Of a stretch of 43,736 nt of DNA, positions 34,495 through 43,052 are shown piece after piece. The position numbers were made by a program, and so were the translations under genes. The notes below the pieces were generated by a model. The model saw nothing but the letters and a program-made list of their open reading frames with translations, made no database searches and was not told the DNA's origin. How positions within the stretch are numbered: the first letter of the stretch is position 1; every line of letters begins with the position of its first letter. Source of the DNA: Myroides sp. WP-1 (GTDB lineage: Bacteria; Bacteroidota; Bacteroidia; Flavobacteriales; Flavobacteriaceae); the NCBI RefSeq assembly GCF_014145635.1, contig NZ_JACHTC010000022.1:1-43736 (forward strand). Reading direction: 5' to 3'.

Positions 34495-36236
34495 TTATTC
34501 CTGTAAAAGGAGCATGAAATCAAAAGGATCATTTTCGTTTTCGCTGTATTTTTTACGGAGACGTTGTTTTGCCTTTTTTACCGCATCAGTAGTAATACCA
34601 ATAATCTGTGCGATTTCTTGATTGTTTAAACCCAGTTTTTGCAAGAGAACAATGCGCAAGTTCGATTCCGTCAAATTGGGAAAGTGACTAAGTAAACCAT
34701 TGTAATACTCAGGTTGCTCCTCGCGAAAAGCCTGTTTAAAATAACTCCAATTGTCATCTGTCATCAAGTGCGAAGATAATAGATCCTCTAGTGAATTTTT
34801 CTGATCTCGATTTCGGATGTGTAGAAGTTCTTTTTCTAACTGGCTAATTTGTTCGTTTTTACTGTCAATATACGTGTGAAACGAGTCGAGAGAATTGTTT
34901 GCTTCAGCTAGTTTTGTTTCTATTTGCATTTTGTCATACTGAAAACCGAGCATTTTGTTTTTAAAGGCAATCGAGTTTAATTTAATACGACGTTTGTATA
35001 ATACGTACAGTAGAAGAACGATAATGATTAAAAGAAAACTAATGAAGAACCAAGTTCGCTGTAGTAACAGTGATTTTTCTAATTGTATTTTTTGAAGATC
35101 ATATTCCCATTCCATTCCTTTTAATTGGTAGTTTAAGGCCACTTTATCAATAGTTACTTTATCTTCTGCCGTTACTAGTAAGCTGAGCTTGTCTAGTTCT
35201 CTTCTCAATTGCAGTTCTTCACCATCGTCCTTTTGGATTTGTGCTATTTTTAGAAGCAGTTCTACACTTTCTTTTTCGTATATTTTTAGGTACGTTTTGC
35301 TATGGGCAAAGTGTTTAACCTGTAGTAAAGTTTGCTTAGCTAGTGCTGTTTTATCTTGCTTTAAATACATTTTCCCTAGCTGCAACTGCGCAAACATTTC
35401 ATTTCTGGATTCTCCCAATTGCTCTGAAATAGCAATGTCCTCTAAAAGAAGTTTTTCTGCTTTTTCCCAATTGCTTCGAATGATTTCAACTCTTGCCAAA
35501 TCACCAAGTGCTTTGGCATAGCGTATACTATCCTGATTGGCAATTGCACTTTGTTTGGTTTGTAAAAAGTATTTCTCGGCAGTAACCAATTCATTTTTAT
35601 AGAGGTAGTTAGTTCCCAAGGCATTTAAGATTGTGGCACGTGCTTTGGAATTTGAAGATAGTAGTTTTAAAGCGCGATTCAGAAAAGCAATACTTATATC
35701 ATATTCCGTGAGTGTTTGGAAAAAATAAGCATTTTGTTTTAAAACCTCATATCCATTAAATAGTTCTTCATCCGTGAGTTGGTTCAATGCCTGAGCAGAC
35801 TTCGTAAAATAAATATAAGCATCGGTATATTGGTTATACGAATAGTAGTAAAACCCTATTTTGGAATAGACATACGTTTGAAAAGCCAGATCCTCTTCAT
35901 TTTCGGTTAGTTGAAGAACTCTAGTATATAATTCGGTACTTCTTTTGTTCAACCTATCGTGTTTTTGTGCATATAAATCAGCCAATCGAATAAGATATCC
36001 AATGGTTAATCTATTTTTATCATGGAGATTAGGGTTGAATTGAACCTCTTGAAGGAGCTTGTAGACTTCACTTGTAGTAGAAATAGAATCCAATTGTTGA
36101 AATTCTTTTTCAAGTAGCGTATTGGTTTTGTCTTGTGCAAAACACCCGCAAACTAGCCCTAACGAGCAAACGAATATGTAAAAAAGAGTTTTGATAAGGG
36201 GATTTTTTTTGCTAAAATACTTAAAACTACAATCAT
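34495..36236 (-). CDS. TPR-repeat regulator with membrane helix and LuxR-type HTH; 5' end frame-split
   Basis: An uninterrupted frame from a TTG at 36093 gives 532 residues. It has TPR repeats (about 10-290), one membrane helix (about 341-362), a coiled coil (about 375-430) and a C-terminal LuxR-type HTH (LGLNNQEIAQIIGITTDAVK). The same frame continues upstream of 36093 with a signal-peptide-like segment (TLFYIFVCSLGLVCGCFAQD) that has no ATG. An ATG at 36236 lies in another frame, separated by an A8 run (36203-36210); nine A would join them. This is either a sequencing or phase-variable indel, or an unusual start. The family is a Bacteroidetes membrane-tethered TPR regulator. Confidence 0.8.
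36203..36210 (-). repeat. A8 homopolymer (T8 on the plus strand) between ATG and signal peptide of the TPR regulator
   Basis: Eight A in the coding direction separate the ATG-started frame (MIVVLSILAKK) from the signal-peptide frame (NPLIKTLFYIF). One added A restores one open frame of about 580 residues. The rest of the 36237-36470 gap holds no gene. Confidence 0.6.
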
Positions 36237-36470
36237 TATTCTCAAATGATGAGATTTAAATTTTAACTTATACTACGAATAGTGAATAATGCTGAAAAAT
36301 AAATTAATTAGGCAGTGAATTACTAGGCATTATATCATTGGTGTTGATTGCTAGTAGTGTATAGGGTATTTTACCTTTTAACGCTTAAATTGTCCTCCAA
36401 GTGAATAAGTTATTGAAGAGTTGTAAGTTGTTATGTTAAATTTCTTACTATTTTTTAAAAAAAACATTTC

Positions 36471-36529
36471 TGTTTATTATAGTTGACAAAATGAGTTGTT
36501 TTAGCTATAATTGTTTACTATAATAAACA
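36471..36529 (+). promoter_or_regulatory. Sigma70-consensus promoter flanked by 13-bp inverted repeats (operator of the HTH gene)
   Basis: TTGACA (36483-36488) and TATAAT (36506-36511) are separated by exactly 17 bp, the textbook sigma70 form and unusual for Bacteroidetes. TGTTTATTATAGT (36471-36483) is the exact complement of ACTATAATAAACA (36517-36529), bracketing the promoter. The right arm ends 4 bp before the start codon. The layout predicts strong autorepression by the HTH protein. Confidence 0.75.
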
Positions 36530-36533
36530 AGAT

Positions 36534-36800
36534 ATGCTAGATTTTATTACAATTAAAGAGGTGAAAGACAATATAGGAAATTGGTGTAAAGAGATGCGAA
36601 ATGCAGAGAATCTCTCTCAACAGCGATTAGCAGATGAACTAGGACTTTCGAGGTTTACCATTGTTAAGTTGGAAAATGGTGAAAATCCAACGCTCAAAAC
36701 GGTATTGAAAGTATTGCAGTATTTTGATGAAATGAAGGCATTCAATCAATTTGTTTTGAAAAAAATAGACAACCTTAAAGATAATCAATCCATGTATTAA
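36534..36800 (+). CDS. HipB-like XRE-family antitoxin/regulator (orphan)
   Basis: The 88-residue protein is almost entirely a Cro/C1-type helix-turn-helix: WCKEMRNAENLSQQRLADEL, LSRFTIVKLENGENPTLKTV and VLQYFDEM. Size and the following 2-bp spacing to a short HipA-like reading frame fit hipB of a HipBA toxin-antitoxin operon. The toxin gene is broken, so the regulator is an orphan. The operator arms and consensus promoter directly upstream indicate autoregulation. Confidence 0.85.
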   Translation: MLDFITIKEVKDNIGNWCKEMRNAENLSQQRLADELGLSRFTIVKLENGENPTLKTVLKVLQYFDEMKAFNQFVLKKIDNLKDNQSMY

Positions 36801-36802
36801 TT

Positions 36803-37069
36803 ATGGCTAAAAATCAAATTATCGCTGTTCACTTTAAAGATTTAGAAATTGGAAAAATTGGATATGATGACTCTTTAGATCCATTGCGTATTGCGAATGA
36901 TAATGAGTTAAAAATCAATGTGTTTTTAGTTGTTTGATTAGTAAAGCACAAGAGAATAAATTAGAAGAATGACGTATTTCGGATGAACAAAAATCATGGA
37001 AAATTGGTGTAAAAAAGAAACATCCTTAGGATAAAGGAATCCAATTTGGTATTTTTGCCCCCTTTTAAA
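36803..37069 (+). pseudogene. Decayed hipA-like toxin gene
   Basis: An ATG two bases after the antitoxin stop opens 44 codons (MAKNQIIAVHFKDLEIGKIG, then YDDS...), which look like the N-terminal subdomain of HipA-type kinases (short strand, EIGKIGY). The frame stops at 36935. A second frame then reads QKSWKIGVKKKHP and GIQFGIFAP with two in-frame stops, ending near 37069. I cannot place that second piece in a family. A HipA kinase has about 400 residues, so the catalytic part is gone. Confidence 0.5.
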
Positions 37070-37083
37070 ATAAATTAATTCCT

Positions 37084-37965
37084 ATGAAATTACGATTTTT
37101 GGCGTTCTTGCTAACGATTATGACCTTCATCAGTTGTGATGATCCCTTTAAAAGACAAGACTTTTACTTATCTAATCCTACCGATCAAGAAATACAAGTA
37201 TCGATTGATGACAAAACCTATGTAGTAGCTCCTTTTGGGTATGAAGTTCTCAAACTAAAAACAGGAACACACGAATTGACCTATAAAGGACAAAAAACGG
37301 CGTTTAATGTATTCTATCATAATACAGGAGGTATTATCAATCCAACTTTAGAACCGCATTATATTTATTCAATGGTCTATGCAACGGAAGGCAATTTTGA
37401 CAAATTTGGCTCTACGATGACAGAAGTGTTAATCGATGGCGTGCCGTATGAAGATAATATCAAATCAACGAATGCACTTTTTATTGATAACAACTTTTAT
37501 CGTTGTACCTATTTTCTAGGTGAAGCCTATCCAGAAGAACAAATTACGTATGATAAAAAAGCGGTCGGTAATTTCTACAATAAATTTTTTACCAAACAAG
37601 AATTTGTAGCGTTTTATGATGAAATGCTTGATGAGGAAGAAAAAGGATACTATGAACAAAATAAAACCGTTGAGGGACAATGTACCATTACAGAATCAAC
37701 CACTGTTGATTTGGTGTTACCGGATGTAGACCAAGCTGATGTGATTGCTTCCTACAAAAAAGAAGTAGCATTGGTGGAGGAGTTTAAAAATTCAACAGAT
37801 GCCGCAAGACAAAAAGCAATTCACAAAGAGTTATTTGACTTGTCGATGAGTCGTTCAAAATTAGATATTAATTACAGCAAGCTAACCACAGCTCAAAATC
37901 AATCGATGAATGATTTTGTACATGCAAGTGGCAAAATATCAGGGGCGGGAATTATTCAATTATAG
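37084..37965 (+). CDS. Uncharacterised lipoprotein
   Basis: The 293-residue protein starts with a lipoprotein signal (lipobox FISC, C19, followed by DD). A small beta-rich domain follows (about 25-90: DFYLSNPTDQEIQVSID, HELTYKGQKTAF), then a mixed region and a helical C-terminus with DAARQKAIHKEL. The aspartates after the lipid-bearing cysteine may direct it to the cell surface, as in Bacteroidetes export signals. I do not recognise a family. A terminator follows. Confidence 0.75.
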   Translation: MKLRFLAFLLTIMTFISCDDPFKRQDFYLSNPTDQEIQVSIDDKTYVVAPFGYEVLKLKTGTHELTYKGQKTAFNVFYHNTGGIINPTLEPHYIYSMVYATEGNFDKFGSTMTEVLIDGVPYEDNIKSTNALFIDNNFYRCTYFLGEAYPEEQITYDKKAVGNFYNKFFTKQEFVAFYDEMLDEEEKGYYEQNKTVEGQCTITESTTVDLVLPDVDQADVIASYKKEVALVEEFKNSTDAARQKAIHKELFDLSMSRSKLDINYSKLTTAQNQSMNDFVHASGKISGAGIIQL

Positions 37966-38013
37966 TTCATACCTCTTTTACATAACTTACTTGTTGTTTA
38001 AAATAAGCATAAG

Positions 38014-38049
38014 AAAAAGCGATCTATGTACTCATAGATCGCTTTTTTT
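38014..38049 (+). terminator. Terminator after the lipoprotein gene
   Basis: GCGATCTATG pairs with CATAGATCGC around a 4-base loop (TACT), with an A-run before and a seven-T run after. Confidence 0.88.
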
Positions 38050-38204
38050 ATTTTAAAGTAGATTTATATGAGGGGAAGTAATTTAACTTATATTTTTGTT
38101 AATTTAAATTAGTATATTCGTTTTTAATCTTAGAAAGAATGGCTTTTGTAAAGAATACTAAGGTGAATATTTATCTAGAAAATAACAGTATAAAATAAGA
38201 AAAG

Positions 38205-38816
38205 ATGAGAAAATGGTTAACTTTAGTGGCCTGTGCGTGTCCACTTCTTTTTTTTGGACAAACAGAAATGCCTCAAGGCGAACAAACAATTGCGCTTAGT
38301 CAATTAGGCGTTTCTCTAGACAATATTACGCCTAAAGAATATGAAGACCACATTGTTCAAACATGGAACATAGATAGAAATAAAATTGTCTATGTTACGA
38401 CAGAAATGTCTTTGTTTCGGTTAGCATCATCCCTACACGGATCGATGTTGTCTTTTGCAGAAGGTCAAAAATCTACCAGTGCAGAAATACTCGATGGAAG
38501 AAAAATGAACGATAAAAAAGCCTGTGGAATAGCCTTGAATAACCTCGATTTAGATAATGTCAAAAAACACCTAAAGAAAGGAAAAAACTATCAAAAGTTG
38601 AAGCTAAAACGATTAACAGATCACAGTGATTATCAGCTAGGAGAAGAATTGACAAGCGTATTGATTTACTCCAAAAAACTCGACTACTTTATTGGCGATT
38701 ACTTTAAAATAGTAACCGAGTACAACAAACAAAATGTAGACTATGTACTCATCGTATTTGACGACGAAATCACGAGCCAAATTCCAGGTGCATTGAATAA
38801 TGGTGGAGTGAGATAA
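38205..38816 (+). CDS. Uncharacterised secreted protein
   Basis: The 203-residue protein starts with a signal peptide (about 1-18, LVACACPLLFFGQ). The mature part is hydrophilic with a conserved-looking acidic and basic mix, a KKHLKKGKNYQKLKLKRL stretch (about 125-142) and a C-terminal DYVLIVFDDEI. No known domain is recognised. The gene has its own upstream AT-rich region and is convergent with the serine-hydrolase gene. Confidence 0.7.
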   Translation: MRKWLTLVACACPLLFFGQTEMPQGEQTIALSQLGVSLDNITPKEYEDHIVQTWNIDRNKIVYVTTEMSLFRLASSLHGSMLSFAEGQKSTSAEILDGRKMNDKKACGIALNNLDLDNVKKHLKKGKNYQKLKLKRLTDHSDYQLGEELTSVLIYSKKLDYFIGDYFKIVTEYNKQNVDYVLIVFDDEITSQIPGALNNGGVR

Positions 38817-38862
38817 TAAAACAAGTGTACTTAGGAAGTAGTTTCGGAGCGAATTACTCCAT

Positions 38863-39966
38863 TTATTTTTTAGCGTTTAGGAGCAAGGTTAAGAATGTTT
38901 TGCCGATATAAGGATTGATTGAATGTTGAAATTCTTTTTGTAGTGTAAAAACAGCAACGGATGCTTTTGCTTCTGGTGAATAAAGAACATCCGTTCCCCA
39001 CCAACCTCCGTGGTAAAATGCGTGAAATCCAAAATCAAAATGAAAAATACCCAAGCAATACTTCGATTGCTCTGGAGCAAGCACATAGCTAGACATAGAT
39101 GCTAAAATAGTAGGATCTTCAATGATTTTTCCTTCAAATAAATAATGAAAGAAAAGTGCAGCATCCTTGGCTGTTGCTGCAATTCCACCTCCGCCATATA
39201 GATCCCAAGAAGGATTGATTTCACTTGAATTGTGTTTATACTGTTTGGCATATTGATGTGCTAGAGGAAGGGTACCAGTAGGATAATCTTCTAGTTGTAT
39301 AAACCAGGTTTCATTTAACCCCAATTCCTCGTATTTTAGTAAAGAACGCATCGCTTCGTAAAAAGGTTGTTTGGTTTGGTTTTCTAAAATCTCGGTAAGT
39401 AAAAGATAGTTGATATCTCCGTAGCTAAACTCTTTTCCTATTTCTTTAGGATTGCCCAATTGAATTGCGCGGTCTATTTGTTCTTGTTTACTCCACTGAT
39501 AGGTTGGATTTTCGTTGACAAAAGTGAAATATGCGTCATCAACGTAATCCTGAATACCAGCGGTATGAGATAGGAGATGTTTGATTGTAATAGCTTTTAA
39601 ATCATATCCTTTTTGACTAAAAAGCTGACGTGTTTGCTCTGTAAGTAAAGTATCTATGGCTTGGTTGATACTAACCTTGCCCAGCTCAACTAATCGCAAA
39701 ATAGAAGCGGCGACATAGGGCTTGGTATTACTCGCAAGTAAAACAGGTTGCTCTGCAAGTAGAGGAGTAGAGGAATTTTTATCATTCAATCCATGAGCAT
39801 AACTCCAAGATAGTTGTTGCTCAGGCGCTTCTACGTGAACAATAATTCCTACTGCATCTCGGTTTTGATTGTAAATAGAATCTATTTTTTGTTGAAAAAC
39901 CGTTTGTATTTGCGCTACACCTGCGATAGGCAAAAAGAGGATAAGTAGAGAAGATATTGTTTTCAT
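38863..39966 (-). CDS. Serine hydrolase, class C beta-lactamase/DD-peptidase-like
   Basis: The 367-residue protein has a signal peptide (about 1-18, ending GVAQ). The catalytic SxxK is S79-N-T-K82 (LLASNTKPYVAAS). The second motif is YGDINY (Y-x-N type), and HGGWWG near residue 318 replaces the KTG box. These motifs define the beta-lactamase-related serine-hydrolase family, whose members are mostly esterases or peptidases. There is no evidence for a true resistance enzyme. It is periplasmic and monocistronic. Confidence 0.9.
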   Translation of the reverse strand: MKTISSLLILFLPIAGVAQIQTVFQQKIDSIYNQNRDAVGIIVHVEAPEQQLSWSYAHGLNDKNSSTPLLAEQPVLLASNTKPYVAASILRLVELGKVSINQAIDTLLTEQTRQLFSQKGYDLKAITIKHLLSHTAGIQDYVDDAYFTFVNENPTYQWSKQEQIDRAIQLGNPKEIGKEFSYGDINYLLLTEILENQTKQPFYEAMRSLLKYEELGLNETWFIQLEDYPTGTLPLAHQYAKQYKHNSSEINPSWDLYGGGGIAATAKDAALFFHYLFEGKIIEDPTILASMSSYVLAPEQSKYCLGIFHFDFGFHAFYHGGWWGTDVLYSPEAKASVAVFTLQKEFQHSINPYIGKTFLTLLLNAKK

Positions 39967-40128
39967 CAGATATTAGGTTCGGTTGGTTGAGGGATGTAAA
40001 GTACTAAAAAGTTCAAAGCTTTTAGGGTGTTTATCTTGAGAAAATAAATATTATTTTGAAGATAAAATTTCATTATCTAAGTGTAGGATAAAAATGGTTT
40101 GGTTGGAGGATCAAATAGATCTTATTCG

Positions 40129-40136
40129 TATATTTG
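40129..40136 (+). promoter_or_regulatory. -7 promoter box of the RloA/RloB pair
   Basis: TATATTTG fits TAnnTTTG, with a TTG 23 bp upstream (40103-40105). The box lies downstream of an in-frame ATG at 40099, so transcription would start after that codon. This supports the ATG at 40168 as the real start. Confidence 0.6.
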
Positions 40137-40167
40137 TAAAATAACTGCAAATTTAAATTTAAGAAAG

Positions 40168-41469
40168 ATGATTGAAGAATTTAATTTTGGAAATTTTTGG
40201 TCTTTCAAAGAGGAGCAGACCTTAAATATGACTGCTGCTAAGATCAAATCAAATAATTCACGATTGGATGTAACGAATGTTATAGAAGTTGATGAGAAGT
40301 TGTCTTTACTAAAATCAAAAGCAATTTATGGTGCAAATGCGAGTGGTAAGAGTAATGTTATTAAGGCACTAGTTGCATTTATTCGTATTGTAAAATCTTC
40401 GGTTAAAGACGAGAAGGTTTTAAGTATGGTAGATCCTTTTAAGCTGTCTTTAGAAACTATTGATGAACCAACATTTTTTCAACTGGTAATTAGAGTTGAT
40501 AATGTAAGATATCGTTACGGTTTTGAGGCAGATGAGAATTCAATTAAAAGTGAATGGTTGTTTTTTACACCTAAAAAAAGAGAACAAACATTATTTATTC
40601 GTGAAGGACAAGAAATTGTTCGAGTAAGTGAAAAGCATTTTGAAGAAGGAAGTAAGTTTATTTCTTTATTGGATTATGATGATGAGAATACAATTTTTAG
40701 AAATAATTCGCTGTTTTTAACTTCATTATCTTCTTTTGGATTTGGTAAGATATCAAAAAAAATTGTAAAGGCTATCACGTCCATCATGGTTATAAATGGG
40801 TTGGGACATAGCGGTATGTATGCCGCTGCAGGCAAAGCTTTAGATGACATTGATAAGAAAAAATTTATTCTTGATTTCCTTAAAAATGCGGATACAGGGA
40901 TCAATAATTTGGAGAAAATTCAGATGACCAAAGAAGAGTTACCTGAAGACATGGATGAGGATTTTAAAGAAGAAATAAATAAAGGAAACATTATTGTTTC
41001 AAGTAGAACGCTGTATAATAAAGCCGAAAAAGTAACTGATATTCCTTTTTTATTTACTAGTCATGAATCGGAGGGAACTATCAAGATGTTTGAATTAAGT
41101 CCTTTTATCTATAGCGCACTAAAAGAAGGAAGAATGCTTGTTATTGACGAATTTGATTCTCGCTTTCACCCGCTTTTGACTAAAAAAATTGTAGAATTAT
41201 TTAATTGCGCTTCCAATCAACAGGCCCAATTAATTTTCACAACACATGATACAAACTTGTTGAGTGCAGAAATTTTAAGACGAGATCAAATTGATTTTGT
41301 TGAAAAAGACAACTATGGAGCGAGTCATTTGTATACCTTGGTAGAAATTAAAGGAGTCCGAAATAATGCCTCATTTGAAAAAGATTATATTCAAGGGAAA
41401 TACGGAGCTGTTCCTTTTTTAGGTGATTTTACAACGAGTTTACATTTTGATTATGCCCAAGAAGACTAA
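40168..41469 (+). CDS. RloA-like AAA/ABC ATPase (AbiL-type defence component)
   Basis: From the preferred start (MIEEFNFGNFWSFKEEQTLN) the protein has 433 residues. Walker A is GANASGKS (55-62). The beta-rich lobe (VRYRYGFEAD) and SHESEGTIKMFEL signature are present. Walker B is MLVIDEFDSRFHP, and FTTHDTNLL is the switch histidine region. It is an AAA_21-type, OLD/RloA-like ATPase. The next gene encodes a RloB protein and overlaps its end by 17 bp. Such pairs occur as AbiL-like abortive-infection systems. Confidence 0.88.
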   Translation: MIEEFNFGNFWSFKEEQTLNMTAAKIKSNNSRLDVTNVIEVDEKLSLLKSKAIYGANASGKSNVIKALVAFIRIVKSSVKDEKVLSMVDPFKLSLETIDEPTFFQLVIRVDNVRYRYGFEADENSIKSEWLFFTPKKREQTLFIREGQEIVRVSEKHFEEGSKFISLLDYDDENTIFRNNSLFLTSLSSFGFGKISKKIVKAITSIMVINGLGHSGMYAAAGKALDDIDKKKFILDFLKNADTGINNLEKIQMTKEELPEDMDEDFKEEINKGNIIVSSRTLYNKAEKVTDIPFLFTSHESEGTIKMFELSPFIYSALKEGRMLVIDEFDSRFHPLLTKKIVELFNCASNQQAQLIFTTHDTNLLSAEILRRDQIDFVEKDNYGASHLYTLVEIKGVRNNASFEKDYIQGKYGAVPFLGDFTTSLHFDYAQED

Positions 41470-42139
41470 AGCAATAAAAGATTCGGATAAAACAAAAGCG
41501 TGGAACAGGAAAAAGAAGCCAACTCCCTATAGAGTAGAAACAATAGCAATAAAAAAAACAATATTAATTGTATGTGAAGGACAAACGGAGAAATTGTACT
41601 TTGAATCTTTTCCCGTTTATGGTGTAAAAGTAGAAGCTATTGATCTGGGAGGACAATCAAAAACAAAACTTGTTGAAACAACGGTAGATATAATTAATGG
41701 AACAACATATACCTACGATGAGGTTTGGTGTGTTTTTGATATGGATTATTCACGAGGGGCGCAAGAATGTGCAGATTTTGATAATGCAATAAACAAAGCT
41801 ATACAGTTAGGATATAAGGTTGCTTATTCTAATGATTCTTTTGAATTGTGGTTTTATTTACATTACCATAAAACGGAAGCAAGACAATTACGATCGTTCT
41901 ATTATGACCAATTGAGTAAAAAAATGAATGTAAACTACGAAAAAGACGGTAAGAAGTATGGCTTTTGTCAAAATATATATCGTTTTTTAGCTGGTGACAA
42001 AGAAGCGTCCCAAAGTAGAGCGATTAAATTTGCAGAAGAGTTGTACAACAGTCAAATAGATTTACCTTACCACCAACAAAACCCTGTAACAACAGTTTTT
42101 ATGCTTGTGCAAAGTTTGAATGAAAATTTGAGACAATAG
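41453..42139 (+). CDS. RloB-like Toprim-related nuclease component
   Basis: From MPKKTKAIKDSDK the protein has 228 residues; an earlier ATG at 41423 is less likely. A basic N-terminal tail precedes the RloB domain. IVCEGQTEKLYFESF holds the acidic Toprim-like glutamate; VFDMDYSRG gives the DxD motif; SNDSFELWFYLHY is the conserved helix. The protein would act as the nuclease partner of the ATPase encoded directly upstream. The overlapping arrangement indicates coupled translation. Confidence 0.9.
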   Translation: MPKKTKAIKDSDKTKAWNRKKKPTPYRVETIAIKKTILIVCEGQTEKLYFESFPVYGVKVEAIDLGGQSKTKLVETTVDIINGTTYTYDEVWCVFDMDYSRGAQECADFDNAINKAIQLGYKVAYSNDSFELWFYLHYHKTEARQLRSFYYDQLSKKMNVNYEKDGKKYGFCQNIYRFLAGDKEASQSRAIKFAEELYNSQIDLPYHQQNPVTTVFMLVQSLNENLRQ

Positions 42140-42191
42140 TGTATTTTTGTAGCAGTAAGCAACAAAAGGCCAGTTTAAAACACAAAAAACT

Positions 42192-42329
42192 ATGGGAAGA
42201 AATACGCCAGCAAACCGAAAAGTTGTCAAAGATAAATTGGCGAAAAAGAAGCAAAAAGAACAAGAGGCGATGGTAAAACGCAAAGCCCTTTTAAAGGAGA
42301 TCGTTACGCAAATGACAAATAAAAAATAG
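42192..42329 (+). CDS. Small highly basic protein (45 residues)
   Basis: ATG at 42192 opens 45 codons: MGRNTPANRKVVKDKLAKKK, then QKEQEAMVKRKALLKE and a short end. More than a third of residues are K or R. A -7-like box (TATTTTTG, 42142-42149) lies 43 bp upstream, and a perfect hairpin overlaps the stop codon, so it is a complete small transcription unit. A nucleic-acid- or ribosome-binding role is a guess from charge. Similar short frames occur in flavobacteria as I recall, but I cannot check. Confidence 0.65.
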   Translation: MGRNTPANRKVVKDKLAKKKQKEQEAMVKRKALLKEIVTQMTNKK

Positions 42330-42357
42330 AATCTTGTTGGAGAGATTCTATTTTTTT
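42325..42357. terminator. Terminator of the small basic protein gene
   Basis: AATAGAATCT pairs exactly with AGATTCTATT around an 8-base loop, followed by a T-run. It overlaps the stop codon and also faces the convergent gene at 42360. Confidence 0.85.
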
Positions 42358-42359
42358 AT

Positions 42360-42929
42360 TTACATATGTGTAAGAGCCCATTTTTCGATGGTTTCTTGAA
42401 CTAGTGAATCCGAAAAAACTTGGGTAAGCATGCGTTTTCTCTTCTTTTTATTTTTAGGCAAGGGATAAAACTTTTCCTTGTACTTAATTACGATATTATA
42501 GCGATCGATAACCGTCTTATCAAAAGAGATATAATTATCGTAAAAGGTTAGATCCTCCACTTGTTCTAGTTCGCGAAACAGTTGTTCACTTTGTGGAAAA
42601 ATGCGAAGTAAACGCAATACATTATCTTCAGAAGAAATTAGTGTTAATTGACTTAAATCCGTATGGCGAATGCTGTATTCTCGTTTTAGCCGTTGATCAT
42701 ACAAGATATTATTTCGCAGACGCAAAGAATCAAAAGAAATTGCGTTCTCTTTGTATGTCATTTCGCCTTTGAAAGTATCAACAAAGCTGATGTGTTGTCT
42801 CGGATTCTTGGCAAAGTTACCTAGATAGAGTGGATTACCTGCTTGAAAGAATCCTGACAATTCTTTTATTTGAGCATACCCATTTGAGGTAGTTGCCAGT
42901 AAGAAAAGGAGTAAGGCGATTTTTTTCAT
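42360..42929 (-). CDS. Uncharacterised secreted protein
   Basis: The 189-residue protein has a signal peptide (about 1-19, LLLFLLATTSNGYAQ). The mature part has alternating short strands (ISFVDTFKGEMTYKENAISF, YDNYISFDKT) and a basic segment KNKKKRKRM near residue 158. It may be a periplasmic or surface protein of Bacteroidetes. No family is recognised. Confidence 0.72.
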   Translation of the reverse strand: MKKIALLLFLLATTSNGYAQIKELSGFFQAGNPLYLGNFAKNPRQHISFVDTFKGEMTYKENAISFDSLRLRNNILYDQRLKREYSIRHTDLSQLTLISSEDNVLRLLRIFPQSEQLFRELEQVEDLTFYDNYISFDKTVIDRYNIVIKYKEKFYPLPKNKKKRKRMLTQVFSDSLVQETIEKWALTHM

Positions 42930-43052
42930 TTAAAAAGTGTTTTTAAATGCTTAAATATAAGGAAAATGACTGTAACATTCGCAATAAAATAAGGACTAGT
43001 TGATCTAGTTTTGCCTATCGTTCAAGAGAAACCTATTTTAATGATATGACTA

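Noticed and set aside
40099..40167. Upstream ATG of the RloA-like ATPase
   Set aside because: The -7 promoter box at 40129-40136 lies downstream of it and the conserved N-terminus starts at 40168.
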